From positions 1,785,639 through 1,849,638 of the forward strand of contig NZ_SWJG01000001.1 in assembly GCF_005870035.1 (NCBI RefSeq): a DNA stretch of 64,000 nt, read 5' to 3'. A program made the position numbers and the translations under genes. This DNA is from Spirosoma lacussanchae (lineage in GTDB: Bacteria; Bacteroidota; Bacteroidia; Cytophagales; Spirosomataceae). Below are positions 43,226 to 52,513 of this stretch, piece by piece; positions within the stretch are counted from its first letter, which is position 1, and the number at the start of each line of letters is the position of its first letter. The notes under the pieces are model-generated. The model did not search any database. It saw only the letters and a list, made by a program, of their open reading frames with translations, and was not told the DNA's origin.

Positions 43226-44020
43226 ATGCGCCAATATCACGATCTGCTTCGACATATTCTTGCCACCGGAACCCGCAAAACAGACCGTACCGGCACCGGT
43301 ACCATCAGCGTTTTCGGTTACCAGATGCGCTTCAACCTGCAGGAGGGCTTCCCGCTGGTGACTACCAAGAAAGTGCATACGAAGTCGATCATCCACGAAT
43401 TGCTGTGGTTCATCAAAGGTGATACCAACATCAGGTACCTCAAAGACAATGGTGTTAGTATCTGGGACGAATGGGCCGACGAACAGGGCGACCTGGGCCC
43501 CGTTTACGGAAAACAGTGGCGTAGCTGGAGCGCGCCCGACGGCCGCGTGATTGACCAGCTCAGCGAGGTGCTGTGGCAGTTGAAAAACTCACCCGATTCG
43601 CGCCGGATTATTGTCTCAGCCTGGAATCCAGCCGATATTCCGAGCATGGCCCTGCAGCCCTGCCATGCTCTGTTTCAATTTTATGTGGCCGATAACAAGC
43701 TGTCCTGCCAGCTCTACCAGCGCAGCGCCGACGTCTTTCTGGGTGTGCCCTTCAATATTGCCTCCTACGCGCTGCTGACCATGATGGTGGCTCAGGAGTG
43801 TGGCCTGGAAGCCCACGAATTTATCTGGACAGGGGGCGATACGCACCTGTATCTGAATCACCTTGAGCAGGTAGAAACCCAGCTAGCGCGCGAGCCGCGT
43901 CCGCTGCCGGTCATGCGGCTGAACCCCGCCGTACGGTCGGTATTTGACTTCACCTTTGCCGATTTTACGCTCGAAAATTACGACCCCTGGCCGGCTATCA
44001 AAGCGCCGGTAGCGGTATAG
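43226..44020 (+). CDS. thyA: Thymidylate synthase
   Basis: 264 residues, the standard length. Converts dUMP and methylene-tetrahydrofolate to dTMP. Motifs: [19 protein letters not shown] near the start, [12 protein letters not shown], the nucleophile Cys in [12 protein letters not shown] (about residue 145), and [18 protein letters not shown], ending [13 protein letters not shown]. Complete and ordinary, except that its last 138 bases are also the antisense of the C-terminal end of a DUF2306 gene on the minus strand. Confidence 0.97.
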   Translation: MRQYHDLLRHILATGTRKTDRTGTGTISVFGYQMRFNLQEGFPLVTTKKVHTKSIIHELLWFIKGDTNIRYLKDNGVSIWDEWADEQGDLGPVYGKQWRSWSAPDGRVIDQLSEVLWQLKNSPDSRRIIVSAWNPADIPSMALQPCHALFQFYVADNKLSCQLYQRSADVFLGVPFNIASYALLTMMVAQECGLEAHEFIWTGGDTHLYLNHLEQVETQLAREPRPLPVMRLNPAVRSVFDFTFADFTLENYDPWPAIKAPVAV

Positions 44021-44458
44021 CAGTACCGCACCGATCAGAAAAACGGCGTTGGCCGATCCCATAGTGACGTACCAGAACCAGCCTGGCGGAAAAAACCGGT
44101 AGCTGCTCTCAACCAGAAAAGCAGCATACAGGCTCGTTACGGATGCGCCCATACCGCTATAATGCCAGCTTAACCAGAACGGCATACCGGATCGGAGCGC
44201 AAGCGGAACCAGCCCGGTAAACAGGGCAATCAGGCTACCGACGGCACCCCAGTGGATAACCCCGAACCGGCCGAACAGAAAATAAATCTGAAACGCGGTC
44301 AGCAGGAGCACGGCCATGCTCACTACGTAAACCCGGCCAAGCCGCCGGTGCTGGCGGGTGCCTTTCGGCAGAAGAAGAACCCCCGTTCCTGTCGCCATCG
44401 CCACGAGCGCAGCTGTCAGATGCAGCACGCTCGCTGGCGAGTGGAGTATTGTTTGCAT
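43883..44458 (-). CDS. DUF2306 membrane protein
   Basis: 191 residues with five hydrophobic segments (from [19 protein letters not shown] to [16 protein letters not shown]). The [19 protein letters not shown] part fits DUF2306, a predicted membrane family of unknown role, sometimes heme or redox linked. After the last segment a 40-residue basic tail ([14 protein letters not shown]...) is read from the strand opposite to the end of thyA. The tail may be accidental read-through following loss of an earlier stop. Followed on the same strand after 143 bases by the 2TM protein gene running from the right. Confidence 0.8.
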   Translation of the reverse strand: MQTILHSPASVLHLTAALVAMATGTGVLLLPKGTRQHRRLGRVYVVSMAVLLLTAFQIYFLFGRFGVIHWGAVGSLIALFTGLVPLALRSGMPFWLSWHYSGMGASVTSLYAAFLVESSYRFFPPGWFWYVTMGSANAVFLIGAVLLYRYRRFDSRPGVVIFERKIGKGEVKYRPYGGVQPHDRQRTRLAR

Positions 44459-44602
44459 ACGTGGCGTAGAGCCGGGAGTTTCGCTCCCTCATCCGCCTGT
44501 CCTCGTCCCGGCCCATAAACATGTACTCGCGGGGCGGCAAAGTGTTTGGTTAACTTAGTATCTATCCCGTTTTCGACTGGAATTGGCCCAGACAGGCTGC
44601 GG

Positions 44603-44914
44603 TCAGCGCGACTGATTGCGCAGTTTTTCGTACTCCCGTTCAATCATGCCGCGCTCGTCGGGCCGGGCATAGACGCTGAAGTAGTGAGAAGCGAGCCCAA
44701 TGCCCCAGCCGATCATGGCGAACAGCGGCCAGGGCAGGTCAGAACCCCGAAAAGCCGGATGGCTAAGCGAACCCATGTGGGTAATCAGATAGATTAGCCA
44801 GAGACCGGCATTGACGATCAGGTAGGACCGCAGGTGCATGATGAAGCCAACGCGTTTTTTGGCTTGCTTCCATAAAAGATCGTCGCGCTGGGGAGAAACA
44901 GATTGGGTAGTCAT
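44603..44914 (-). CDS. 2TM domain protein
   Basis: 103 residues, with the 2TM domain of Bacteroidota: two membrane segments (HLRSYLIVNAGLWLIYLI and WPLFAMIGWGIGLASHYF) flanked by KKRVGF and EYEKLRNQ-type charged ends. These are found alone or at the N-terminus of LytS-type kinases; function unknown. No partner kinase is nearby. It is divergent from the PolX gene at 45052. Confidence 0.85.
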   Translation of the reverse strand: MTTQSVSPQRDDLLWKQAKKRVGFIMHLRSYLIVNAGLWLIYLITHMGSLSHPAFRGSDLPWPLFAMIGWGIGLASHYFSVYARPDERGMIEREYEKLRNQSR

Positions 44915-45051
44915 GGCAAAGATTGGTTTTCAGGGTTGCTGAGGCTGGCGTCTGCTGGCCTTCTGATGATGTAAAGATAGACGACGCCATCGGCCAACAC
45001 CCGTGAAATCCGACCAAATGCCTATTTTGCAGCGTAAATGCGGCTTATACG

Positions 45052-46758
45052 ATGACCAATTCCGAAATCGTTGACCTGCTCGAACTAACGGGCCGGCTGA
45101 TGGAACTCCATGAACAGGACGCCTTCCGGACGCGGGCGTTTAGCTCGGCGGCTTTCAACCTCGACAAATCAACCGCCGATCTGGCCAACCTGCCCGTCGA
45201 CGAACTTGTTAAACTGCCCGGTGTCGGTAAATCAGTAGCGTATAAAATCCGCGAAATTGCTGATACCGGGCGCCTGACTGAACTAGACGAACTGCTGGCC
45301 CAAACGCCCGCCGGGGTGCTGGATATGTTCCGCATCAAAGGGCTGGGGGTGAAAAAAATAGGCACCCTCTGGCGCGAGCTGGGCATTGTGAGCCTGGGCG
45401 AACTTCAGCAGGCTTGCGAAGAAGGCCGCGTGGCCACTATCAAAGGCTTTGGTAAGGCTACTCAGGACAAGATTCTGGCTGCGCTGGAGTTCCTGCAGGA
45501 GCAGAAAGGCAAAGTACGGATGGACAAGGCAGCCCAGATGGCCAGTCTCCTGCTCGATGAACTGACCCGGCATTTTGACCGGGTCGAGGTGAGCGGGCAG
45601 GTTCGACGGAAAGCCCAGGAAGTCGATACGGTACAGCTGCTGATCCAGACCAGCGACCCAATATCCGCCATGCTGACCCTGAACGGGGTACCCAGCCTGC
45701 AGCCGAACGAGGTCGAGTCGTCGCCCTTTGCCTGGCGGGGTCAACTCGATGGGTTCGACGTACGGGTTGAACTGCTCCTGGTGGCACCCGATCAGATGGA
45801 CCGGCAGCTCTTTATCCTGTCTGCGGCCGAGCCGCACCTCCAGCAGGTGGGTAGCGGGGGAGCTTCGCTGCTTCAGGTGGCCTATACCAGCCCCGATACC
45901 TCAGAAACGGCTATCTACGAACGGGCCGGCCTGCCGTATATCGTGCCCGAAATGCGCGAAGATGATTTCGCCTTCCGCTGGGCCACCCGACACCGTCCCG
46001 ACGAACTCGTGACCTGGGACGATCTGCGGGGCACGCTGCACAACCACAGCACCTGGTCAGACGGCAAGCAGTCGGTGGCTGAGATGGCGGCCTACTGCCG
46101 CGAGCTGGGTTTAACATACTTCGGCATTGCCGATCATTCCGTAACGGCCAGCTACGCCAACGGACTCGATGCCGAACGCGTGCGGGCGCAACAGATGGAG
46201 ATCGATGCACTGAACGCGGGCTTTGGAGCCGGCTTTCGAATTTTCAAAGGCATCGAGTCCGACATCCTGGGTGACGGATCGCTGGATTATGACGACGAAA
46301 CCCTGGCCAGTTTCGATTATGTCGTGGCGAGCGTTCACCAGACGCTGACCATGTCCATCGAAAAAGCCACCACGCGGCTGCTGCGCGCCATCGAAAACCC
46401 CTACACTACCATTCTGGGGCACCCGACTGGCCGGTTGCTGCTGGCCCGCGAGGGGTACCCCATCGATCATCGCGCCATTATCGATGCCTGCGCGGCCCAT
46501 CAGGTTGTGATCGAAATCAACGCCAGCCCGTATCGGCTCGATATGGACTGGCGCTGGATCGACTATGCCATGGAGCAGGGCGTCATGCTGAGTATAAATC
46601 CGGATGCGCATACGCTAAGCGGTTTGCTTGATATGCACTATGGGGTGGCTGTTGGGCGGAAAGGCGGTTTAACCAGGCAAATGACCTTCAATGCGTTATC
46701 ATTGGACGATATGCAGACTTATTTGCAGAATCGAAAGTTGGGAATAGGGAAGAAATAG
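45052..46758 (+). CDS. polX: PolX-like DNA polymerase/PHP exonuclease
   Basis: 568 residues, family X layout: N-terminal HhH DNA-binding region (about 1-150, PGVGKSVAYKIREI; GLGVKKIGTLWREL), nucleotidyltransferase domain (about 150-310), and C-terminal PHP phosphoesterase from about residue 325. PHP metal ligands are intact: TLHNHSTWSDG, FGIADHS, GIESDIL, SVHQ, GHPTGR and INPDAH. In the polymerase domain the RR-x-GxxE-x-DxD pattern reads RRKAQEVDTVQLLI, so both Asp of the DxD metal site are replaced by Thr and Gln, whereas the third position FDVRVELL is kept. Repair exonuclease or AP-endonuclease activity is therefore likelier than polymerisation. Confidence 0.9.
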   Translation: MTNSEIVDLLELTGRLMELHEQDAFRTRAFSSAAFNLDKSTADLANLPVDELVKLPGVGKSVAYKIREIADTGRLTELDELLAQTPAGVLDMFRIKGLGVKKIGTLWRELGIVSLGELQQACEEGRVATIKGFGKATQDKILAALEFLQEQKGKVRMDKAAQMASLLLDELTRHFDRVEVSGQVRRKAQEVDTVQLLIQTSDPISAMLTLNGVPSLQPNEVESSPFAWRGQLDGFDVRVELLLVAPDQMDRQLFILSAAEPHLQQVGSGGASLLQVAYTSPDTSETAIYERAGLPYIVPEMREDDFAFRWATRHRPDELVTWDDLRGTLHNHSTWSDGKQSVAEMAAYCRELGLTYFGIADHSVTASYANGLDAERVRAQQMEIDALNAGFGAGFRIFKGIESDILGDGSLDYDDETLASFDYVVASVHQTLTMSIEKATTRLLRAIENPYTTILGHPTGRLLLAREGYPIDHRAIIDACAAHQVVIEINASPYRLDMDWRWIDYAMEQGVMLSINPDAHTLSGLLDMHYGVAVGRKGGLTRQMTFNALSLDDMQTYLQNRKLGIGKK

Positions 46759-46835
46759 GTAAGTTTAGCTTTACTATTCATGCTAAACGGTCAGCCGTTC
46801 GCTTTGGGCGGCTTCCTGCTTTTTCCATTCCCTCT

Positions 46836-49232
46836 ATGCGCCTTCTTTACGTTCTGTCGGTTCTTGCCTGTTTGTTCACCGAAGCCGTTGCCCAGCCGAA
46901 AAACGCCACCGCCTATTCAGCCACCGGCTACGTTCGCGATGCCAAAACAGGCAAGCCAATCCAGGGTGTCAATATCGTTGTCATCAATGTGTCCAAAGGC
47001 TATGTGACGGCCAAAGACGGCTTTTACGTGGTAACGATGCCCGCCGGCAACTACGTACTGAAGTTCACCCACGTAGGGTACCGGCCGCGCTACGATACGA
47101 TCTCGCTGCAAAAACTGCTGTTCCGCGAGGTCTTTATGGAAGACGATGCCAAGGACCTGGAGGAGGTAGTAGTCACGAGCGAAACCCCCGACCGCAACGT
47201 CAGGAAGGTAGAGATCGGCGTATCGCAGCTGAGCATTCGCAGCATCCGTCGGATTCCGCCCCTGATGGGTGAAGTCGATGTGGTGCGGAGCCTGCTGCTG
47301 CTGCCGGGCGTTACCACCGTAGGCGAAGGGGCCCCCGGCTTCAACGTACGGGGCGGCAGCGCCGATCAGAATCTGGTGCTGTTCGATGACGCGCCGGTGT
47401 TCAACTCCAGCCACCTGATGGGCTTTTTTTCCGTATTCAACCCGGATGTGGTACGCGATGTAACGCTGAACCGGGGGGGCGTTGCGGCTGGTTACGGGGG
47501 GCGGGCGTCGTCGGTTCTGGATGTGAAGATCAAGGAGCCGGACGCCGAAAAATGGAGCCTGAACGGCGGGATAGGGCTGATTTCGAACCGGCTCGGCGTT
47601 GAGGGGCCTATCATCAAAAAAAAGCTGTCGTTTCTGGCGGCCGCCCGGGCGTCGTTCAACGATTTTCTGTTCAAGCTGGCGCCGGCTAACCTGCGCGGCA
47701 CCAAAGCCAATTTTTACGACCTCACCACCAAAATCAAATTCCAGCCATCTGAGCAGCATACCATCACCCTAACCGGCTACGTGAGTACTGACGTGTTCAA
47801 GCTGGCGTCGGATTCGCTCTCGGGACAGGAAATCAATGCATCCTCGACCCAGTTCGATTACCAGACCACCAACGGGGTGTTACGCTGGAATTACTTTATC
47901 GGTCGTCAACTGAACCTGGCCACCTCGGTTATTCTGAGCCGCTACCGGGCCAACCTCTCTTCGCCCGACTCAGCCAACGCGTTCGATCTGCGGTCGGGCA
48001 TCTGGCACCGGCAAATCAAGACCGACCTGACTTATACGCCCGGCGATAATCACCAGTGGCAGGCGGGACTGAGCGCCATCGATTATCTGGTGCAGCCCAA
48101 TACCCGGACCCCCGGCCCCTTCTCTAACGTGCTGCCGGTTGATCTGGCCCGTGAACAGGCCTATGAACTGGCGGCTTATGTACAGGACGAGTGGAAAGTA
48201 AACACGGCGGTGTCGGTACTGGTGGGCCTGCGCTATTCAGCCCTGCTGAACCGCGGCCCGGCAACGGTGCGTACGTACCTGGAAAACGGCCCGCGCGAAG
48301 ATGAAACGGTATCCTCGGCCCAGACCTACGAGGCTGGCACGGTTTACCACCGGTCTGGGGGGCTGGAGCCGCGTCTGTCATTGCGCTGGTCGGTGGGCGA
48401 AGGACGATCCATCAAGGCGGGTTACAGCCGGCTTCGGCAGTACATCCAGCAGGTGACGAATACAACAGCCGCTCTGCCCACCTCGCGCTGGCATCTGAGC
48501 GACGTGTATACCAAACCCCAGATTGCAGACCAGTGGTCGCTGGGGTATTTCCGAAATACGGCCGACAATGCCATCGAAGCGTCGGGGGAGATTTACTACA
48601 AGCGCATTGCCAACGCCATCGACTACCGCGACGGGGCCGAGCTGCAACTGGCCGAAGCCGTTGAAACCCAGATTGTACAGGGGCGGGGCGAAGCCTACGG
48701 GTTCGAAGCGCTGCTGCGGAAGAACAAAGGTCGGTGGACGGGCTTTACGGCCTATACCTACGCCCGCACGTTTCTGACCATTGACAGCCCGTTTCCGGTC
48801 GAACGGGTCAACAGTGGCCGGGCTTATCCGGCCAACTATGACAAGCCACACACGCTGAACGCCTTAGCCACGTATCGCCCTACGGCCTGGTTCAGCCTGT
48901 CGCTGAATTTTACTTACAGCACCGGCCGGCCGATCACCCAGCCCTATGCCCGCGCCCGGATCAATGGGGTGTATGTGCCGATTTATGTCGACCGCAATCA
49001 GCAGCGCATTCCCGATTATCACCGGCTCGACTTCTCGATGACGTTCGAGCAGAATCCGCTCAAGAAAAAGCGGAATCAGAGTAGCTGGGTCTTTTCAATC
49101 TACAATGTGTACGCCCGTAAAAACGCATATTCTATCTTTTACCGGCTGAATCCGCGCTCGTTCTCCGATGCCTACAAGCTATCCATTTTCGCTACGGCTT
49201 TCCCGTCGCTGACTTATAACTTCAGGTTCTGA
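46836..49232 (+). CDS. TonB-dependent receptor with carboxypeptidase-like domain
   Basis: 798 residues, outer membrane. Signal peptide to about residue 20 (LLYVLSVLACLFTEAVAQ), then a CarboxypepD_reg-like beta domain (about 27-100, GYVRDAKTGKPIQGVNIVV), the plug with LLLLPGVTTVGEGAPGFNVR and GGSADQNLVLFDDAPVFNSS (about 145-190), and a beta-barrel ending in aromatic TYNFRF. It has no SusD partner. Its TGA shares a base with the ATG of a DUF4249 lipoprotein, and two more DUF4249 genes follow, so it belongs to an uptake unit: receptor plus surface lipoproteins, energised by TonB. Its substrate is not evident. Confidence 0.93.
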   Translation: MRLLYVLSVLACLFTEAVAQPKNATAYSATGYVRDAKTGKPIQGVNIVVINVSKGYVTAKDGFYVVTMPAGNYVLKFTHVGYRPRYDTISLQKLLFREVFMEDDAKDLEEVVVTSETPDRNVRKVEIGVSQLSIRSIRRIPPLMGEVDVVRSLLLLPGVTTVGEGAPGFNVRGGSADQNLVLFDDAPVFNSSHLMGFFSVFNPDVVRDVTLNRGGVAAGYGGRASSVLDVKIKEPDAEKWSLNGGIGLISNRLGVEGPIIKKKLSFLAAARASFNDFLFKLAPANLRGTKANFYDLTTKIKFQPSEQHTITLTGYVSTDVFKLASDSLSGQEINASSTQFDYQTTNGVLRWNYFIGRQLNLATSVILSRYRANLSSPDSANAFDLRSGIWHRQIKTDLTYTPGDNHQWQAGLSAIDYLVQPNTRTPGPFSNVLPVDLAREQAYELAAYVQDEWKVNTAVSVLVGLRYSALLNRGPATVRTYLENGPREDETVSSAQTYEAGTVYHRSGGLEPRLSLRWSVGEGRSIKAGYSRLRQYIQQVTNTTAALPTSRWHLSDVYTKPQIADQWSLGYFRNTADNAIEASGEIYYKRIANAIDYRDGAELQLAEAVETQIVQGRGEAYGFEALLRKNKGRWTGFTAYTYARTFLTIDSPFPVERVNSGRAYPANYDKPHTLNALATYRPTAWFSLSLNFTYSTGRPITQPYARARINGVYVPIYVDRNQQRIPDYHRLDFSMTFEQNPLKKKRNQSSWVFSIYNVYARKNAYSIFYRLNPRSFSDAYKLSIFATAFPSLTYNFRF

Positions 49233-50302
49233 TGAAAGCACTTATCCGCTTATGGGTTGTGGCGTGGGCGTTACTGGCGCTGGTGCTCTCCTGCATCAGG
49301 GAGTACCAGCCAGCCTCGGTGAGCACCAGCCCGAAACTGATCGTTGAAGGGCAAGTCACCGATCAGCCCGGCCCTTATACCGTTCGTCTGACCCGCACCG
49401 CCGACTACAGCATCCGCAGTATCAACTTGCTCGAAGAGGGCGCTACCGTTATCCTGGCCGATGATGCCGGCAACCGCGAAACGCTGCTCGAACAGGCTCC
49501 GGGTGGCACCTACCGAACCCGACCCGGCGGATTACAGGGCGTGGCCGGACGGCGGTATACGCTGACCATCACCACCCGGGCCGGGAAACAATATCAGTCC
49601 AGTGCCGAACTGCTGACGGCGGCTCCCCCCATAACCCGGGCGTATGCCGAATACCGGGCCGAACCGTTGGCGCTAACCCGCAGCGAGGTGAGCGGGTGGG
49701 ACGTTTACATCGATACAAAAGACCCCGAAACGCCCGGTAACTTTTATCGCTACGAATGGACCAATTACCAGGATACCGCATCCTGCGCCACGATTATCGA
49801 TGACGTCCGAACGGGGGCCTACCATGACCTGCGCTGCTGTACGCCCTGCTGGGAGATTAACCGGTGTTATAACTGCCTCAACGTCAATTCAGATGTTAAT
49901 ATCAACGGTAAGACGCTGAGCCGGCAGTTTATCATGCGGGTGCCCTACACGTCTCGGAAAACCTATTACCTCGAAATTGAACAGCAGGCCATCAGCAAAG
50001 GTGCCTACGATTTCTGGAAACGTGTGCGGCAACTGACCCAAAACGTGGGTGGCCTCTTCGACGCGGCACCGGCGGTATCGGATGGAAATCTACGCTGCAT
50101 CAGCGACCCGGCCGAGCCGGTTTTCGGCTACTTCAGCGCGACGGGGGTAACAGTGGTACCGCTTCTAGTTAACCGACGAAATGCGCCGGGGCCGCCCGAT
50201 GTGTCGCGTCCGGCCATTTTCCGCGTGCCGCCCGACCCCTGTGCCGTCTGCGAAAACAGTATCTACCGAACCCCAAACAGGCCCCGCTGGTGGGTTGACT
50301 GA
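49232..50302 (+). CDS. DUF4249 outer-membrane lipoprotein, copy 1
   Basis: 356 residues, starting on the last base of the receptor stop codon (TGATG). Lipobox LVLSC with the lipid-bearing Cys near residue 21. An N-terminal beta domain contains EGQVTDQPGPYTVRLTRTAD, a motif shared by all three copies. A Cys-rich block CCTPCWEINRCYNC (about residues 205-218) and the end PCAVCENSIYRTPNRPRWW are further conserved. DUF4249 lipoproteins always go with TonB receptors and presumably cap them or present the ligand. The paired Cys could bind metal or form disulphides; that is inference. Confidence 0.88.
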   Translation: MKALIRLWVVAWALLALVLSCIREYQPASVSTSPKLIVEGQVTDQPGPYTVRLTRTADYSIRSINLLEEGATVILADDAGNRETLLEQAPGGTYRTRPGGLQGVAGRRYTLTITTRAGKQYQSSAELLTAAPPITRAYAEYRAEPLALTRSEVSGWDVYIDTKDPETPGNFYRYEWTNYQDTASCATIIDDVRTGAYHDLRCCTPCWEINRCYNCLNVNSDVNINGKTLSRQFIMRVPYTSRKTYYLEIEQQAISKGAYDFWKRVRQLTQNVGGLFDAAPAVSDGNLRCISDPAEPVFGYFSATGVTVVPLLVNRRNAPGPPDVSRPAIFRVPPDPCAVCENSIYRTPNRPRWWVD

Positions 50303-50307
50303 ACCCA

Positions 50308-51387
50308 ATGAGCATACCATTCATCCGACTAAAGCGAAGCCGTCAGCTGGTCATTAGCTGGCTGTTGCTGCTGGCTGGCTGCGTAACCGAATACCAACCC
50401 GAAACGCTGTCGCTGACGCCTGGCCTGGTCGTAGAGGGCCAGATTACCGACCAGCCTGGGCCCTATACCGTGCGCCTGACCCGCACCGGTGACTACAGCA
50501 ATCAGGGGTTCAACCTGCTCGAACAGGGCGCCACGCTGACCATCGAAGACAACGCGGGTAACCGGGAAACCCTAACCGAAGTAGCAGGCGGCACCTACCA
50601 GACCAAAGCAAACGGCCTGCGTGGCCTGGCCGGTCAACGGTACAAGCTGACCATTCTTACCAAAGCCGGTAAACGCTATGAGTCCAACGCTGAACTGCTC
50701 ACATCCGCTCCGCCCATACTAAAAGCCTATGCCGAATACCGGAACGAAGCCATTCCCGGAACGCCCAACCGCCGGCAGGGGTGGGATGTCTATATCGATA
50801 CCCAGGACCCCGAAACCTCCGGTAACTTTTACCGCTGGGACTGGGTTCATTACGAACCCGTCAGTGCCTGCGCGCGGGTCGTTGAAAACCCCAGAACCAA
50901 CGCTTACCATGATTTGTACTGCTGTACGTTCTGCTGGGATATTGAACGCTGTTACAACTGCCTCAACGTAAACTCCGATGCGAGTATCAACGGGAAGGTG
51001 CTGAGCCGGCAGTTGATTACCCGGGTGCCGTTTACATCGACTCAGCCCTACTACCTCGAAATTGAACAGCAGGCCATTAGTCAGGGAGCCTATACCTTCT
51101 GGAAGAGTGTTCGGGGATTGGTAAACAATACGGGCGGCCTGTTCGATCCGGCCCCGGCCATGGTACAGGGCAACATCCGAAATATCGCCGACGCGGCCGA
51201 ACCCGTGTTTGGCTACTTCGGCGCTACCGGCATTTCGGTGGTGCCACTCCGGGTTAACCGTTCCGACGTGCAGGGGGCTCCGCCCGCTCAGCCACAGCTT
51301 CTATTCCGTAGCCCGCCCGATCCCTGTTTTCCCTGCGAGAACAGCCTTTACCGAACTTCTGTTACGCCCCGCTGGTGGGTTTTCTAG
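50308..51387 (+). CDS. DUF4249 outer-membrane lipoprotein, copy 2
   Basis: 359 residues, beginning five bases after copy 1. Lipobox LLLAGC with the lipid-bearing Cys near residue 25. It shares with copy 1 and copy 3 the EGQITDQPGPYTVRLTRT segment, RRQGWDVYIDTQDPETSGNF, the CCTFCWDIERCYNC block and the end PCFPCENSLYRTSVTPRWW. Clear product of tandem duplication. Divergence is spread across the length, which points to old copies kept by selection rather than a recent event. Confidence 0.88.
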   Translation: MSIPFIRLKRSRQLVISWLLLLAGCVTEYQPETLSLTPGLVVEGQITDQPGPYTVRLTRTGDYSNQGFNLLEQGATLTIEDNAGNRETLTEVAGGTYQTKANGLRGLAGQRYKLTILTKAGKRYESNAELLTSAPPILKAYAEYRNEAIPGTPNRRQGWDVYIDTQDPETSGNFYRWDWVHYEPVSACARVVENPRTNAYHDLYCCTFCWDIERCYNCLNVNSDASINGKVLSRQLITRVPFTSTQPYYLEIEQQAISQGAYTFWKSVRGLVNNTGGLFDPAPAMVQGNIRNIADAAEPVFGYFGATGISVVPLRVNRSDVQGAPPAQPQLLFRSPPDPCFPCENSLYRTSVTPRWWVF

Positions 51388-51394
51388 GTCTATT

Positions 51395-52462
51395 ATGAAC
51401 CAATTAATCGCGTTTGTGCGCCAAGTAGGGCTGGCCTGCCTGTCAGGTGTGTTGCTGGCTGGTTGCGTAACTGAATACCAGCCTGACAGCATCAGCCTGC
51501 CCCCTGCGCTTATTGTAGAAGGGCAGATCACCGACCAGCCCGGCCCCTATACCGTTCGGTTGAGTCGTACCGCCGATTACAGCATTCGGAGTGTAAACCT
51601 GCTCGAAGAAAAAGCCACGGTTACCCTGGCCGATAACGCCGGTAATCGGGAAACACTCATCGAAACGTCGGCCGGCGTTTACCAGACCCGGACAAACGGG
51701 TTAAGAGGGGTAGCTGGTCGACAGTATAAGCTGACCATTCAGACCCGGGCTGGTTTGCAGTTTGAGTCGCAGCCGGAATTGCTGACGGCCGCGCCACCCA
51801 TCCTGAACGTGTATACCGAGTACCGGAACGAAGCCATTCCCGGTACAGCCAACCGCCGGCAGGGGTGGGATGTCTACATTGATACCAAAGACCCTGCCAC
51901 ACCCGGTAACTTCTACCGCTGGGAGTGGACTCACTACGAGCCAATCAGCGTCTGCCAGCGTACTGTCCGCACGGACGGGTCCTATACCGGACTGGGTTGC
52001 TGCAGCCAGTGCTGGGATATAGAGCGGTGTTATAACTGCATCAATACCAGCTCGGATGCAAATATTAACGGACAGGCTATCAGTAAACAGCTGATCATGC
52101 GGGCGCCTTACACCTCGTCGGCGCCTTATTACCTGGAGGTTCAGCAGCAGGCCATCAGTCAGGGGGCCTATGCGTTCTGGAAGAGCGTTCGGCAGCTGGT
52201 AGGCAATACGGGCGGCCTGTTCGATCCGGCCCCGGCCCTGGTACAGGGTAACATTCGCTGCGTCAGTGACCCATCTATCCTGGCATTCGGGTATTTTGGC
52301 GCAACGGGTGTATCGGAGCGGGGGTTCTACGTGGACCGGAGTGCCGGCCAGGGTACGCCTGAACTGGCCCCTCCCGTATTCGTGCCGCCCTTGTCGCCCT
52401 GCGTTGTCTGCGAAAACAGTATCTACCGAACCCCCAACAAACCTCGCTGGTGGGTCTATTGA
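51395..52462 (+). CDS. DUF4249 outer-membrane lipoprotein, copy 3
   Basis: 355 residues from the ATG at 51395, seven bases after copy 2. The frame extends further upstream inside copy 2 but without signal features; the chosen start gives MNQLIAFVRQVGLACLSGV and lipobox LLAGC. It carries EGQITDQPGPYTVRLSRTAD, RRQGWDVYIDTKDPATPGNF (nearest to copy 2), CCSQCWDIERCYNC and the end SPCVVCENSIYRTPNKPRWW. Together with copies 1 and 2 and the receptor, four genes with joints of -1, 5 and 7 bases form one operon. Confidence 0.88.
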   Translation: MNQLIAFVRQVGLACLSGVLLAGCVTEYQPDSISLPPALIVEGQITDQPGPYTVRLSRTADYSIRSVNLLEEKATVTLADNAGNRETLIETSAGVYQTRTNGLRGVAGRQYKLTIQTRAGLQFESQPELLTAAPPILNVYTEYRNEAIPGTANRRQGWDVYIDTKDPATPGNFYRWEWTHYEPISVCQRTVRTDGSYTGLGCCSQCWDIERCYNCINTSSDANINGQAISKQLIMRAPYTSSAPYYLEVQQQAISQGAYAFWKSVRQLVGNTGGLFDPAPALVQGNIRCVSDPSILAFGYFGATGVSERGFYVDRSAGQGTPELAPPVFVPPLSPCVVCENSIYRTPNKPRWWVY

Positions 52463-52466
52463 ACGG

Positions 52467-52498
52467 TTTGGACTGGCATAATAAATGCAATATTTTTG
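52467..52498 (+). promoter_or_regulatory. Promoter of glycosyltransferase gene
   Basis: TTTG at 52467-52470, 20 bases, then TATTTTTG at 52491-52498, an exact TAnnTTTG match. It lies just past the stop of DUF4249 copy 3, so the glycosyltransferase gene is a separate unit, and it favours the ATG at 52514 over an upstream TTG. Confidence 0.7.
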
Positions 52499-52513
52499 TG
52501 GAAATGTATCAGC

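Noticed and set aside
51209-51394. N-terminal extension of DUF4249 copy 3
   Set aside because: It overlaps copy 2 in another frame and would precede a clear lipoprotein leader.
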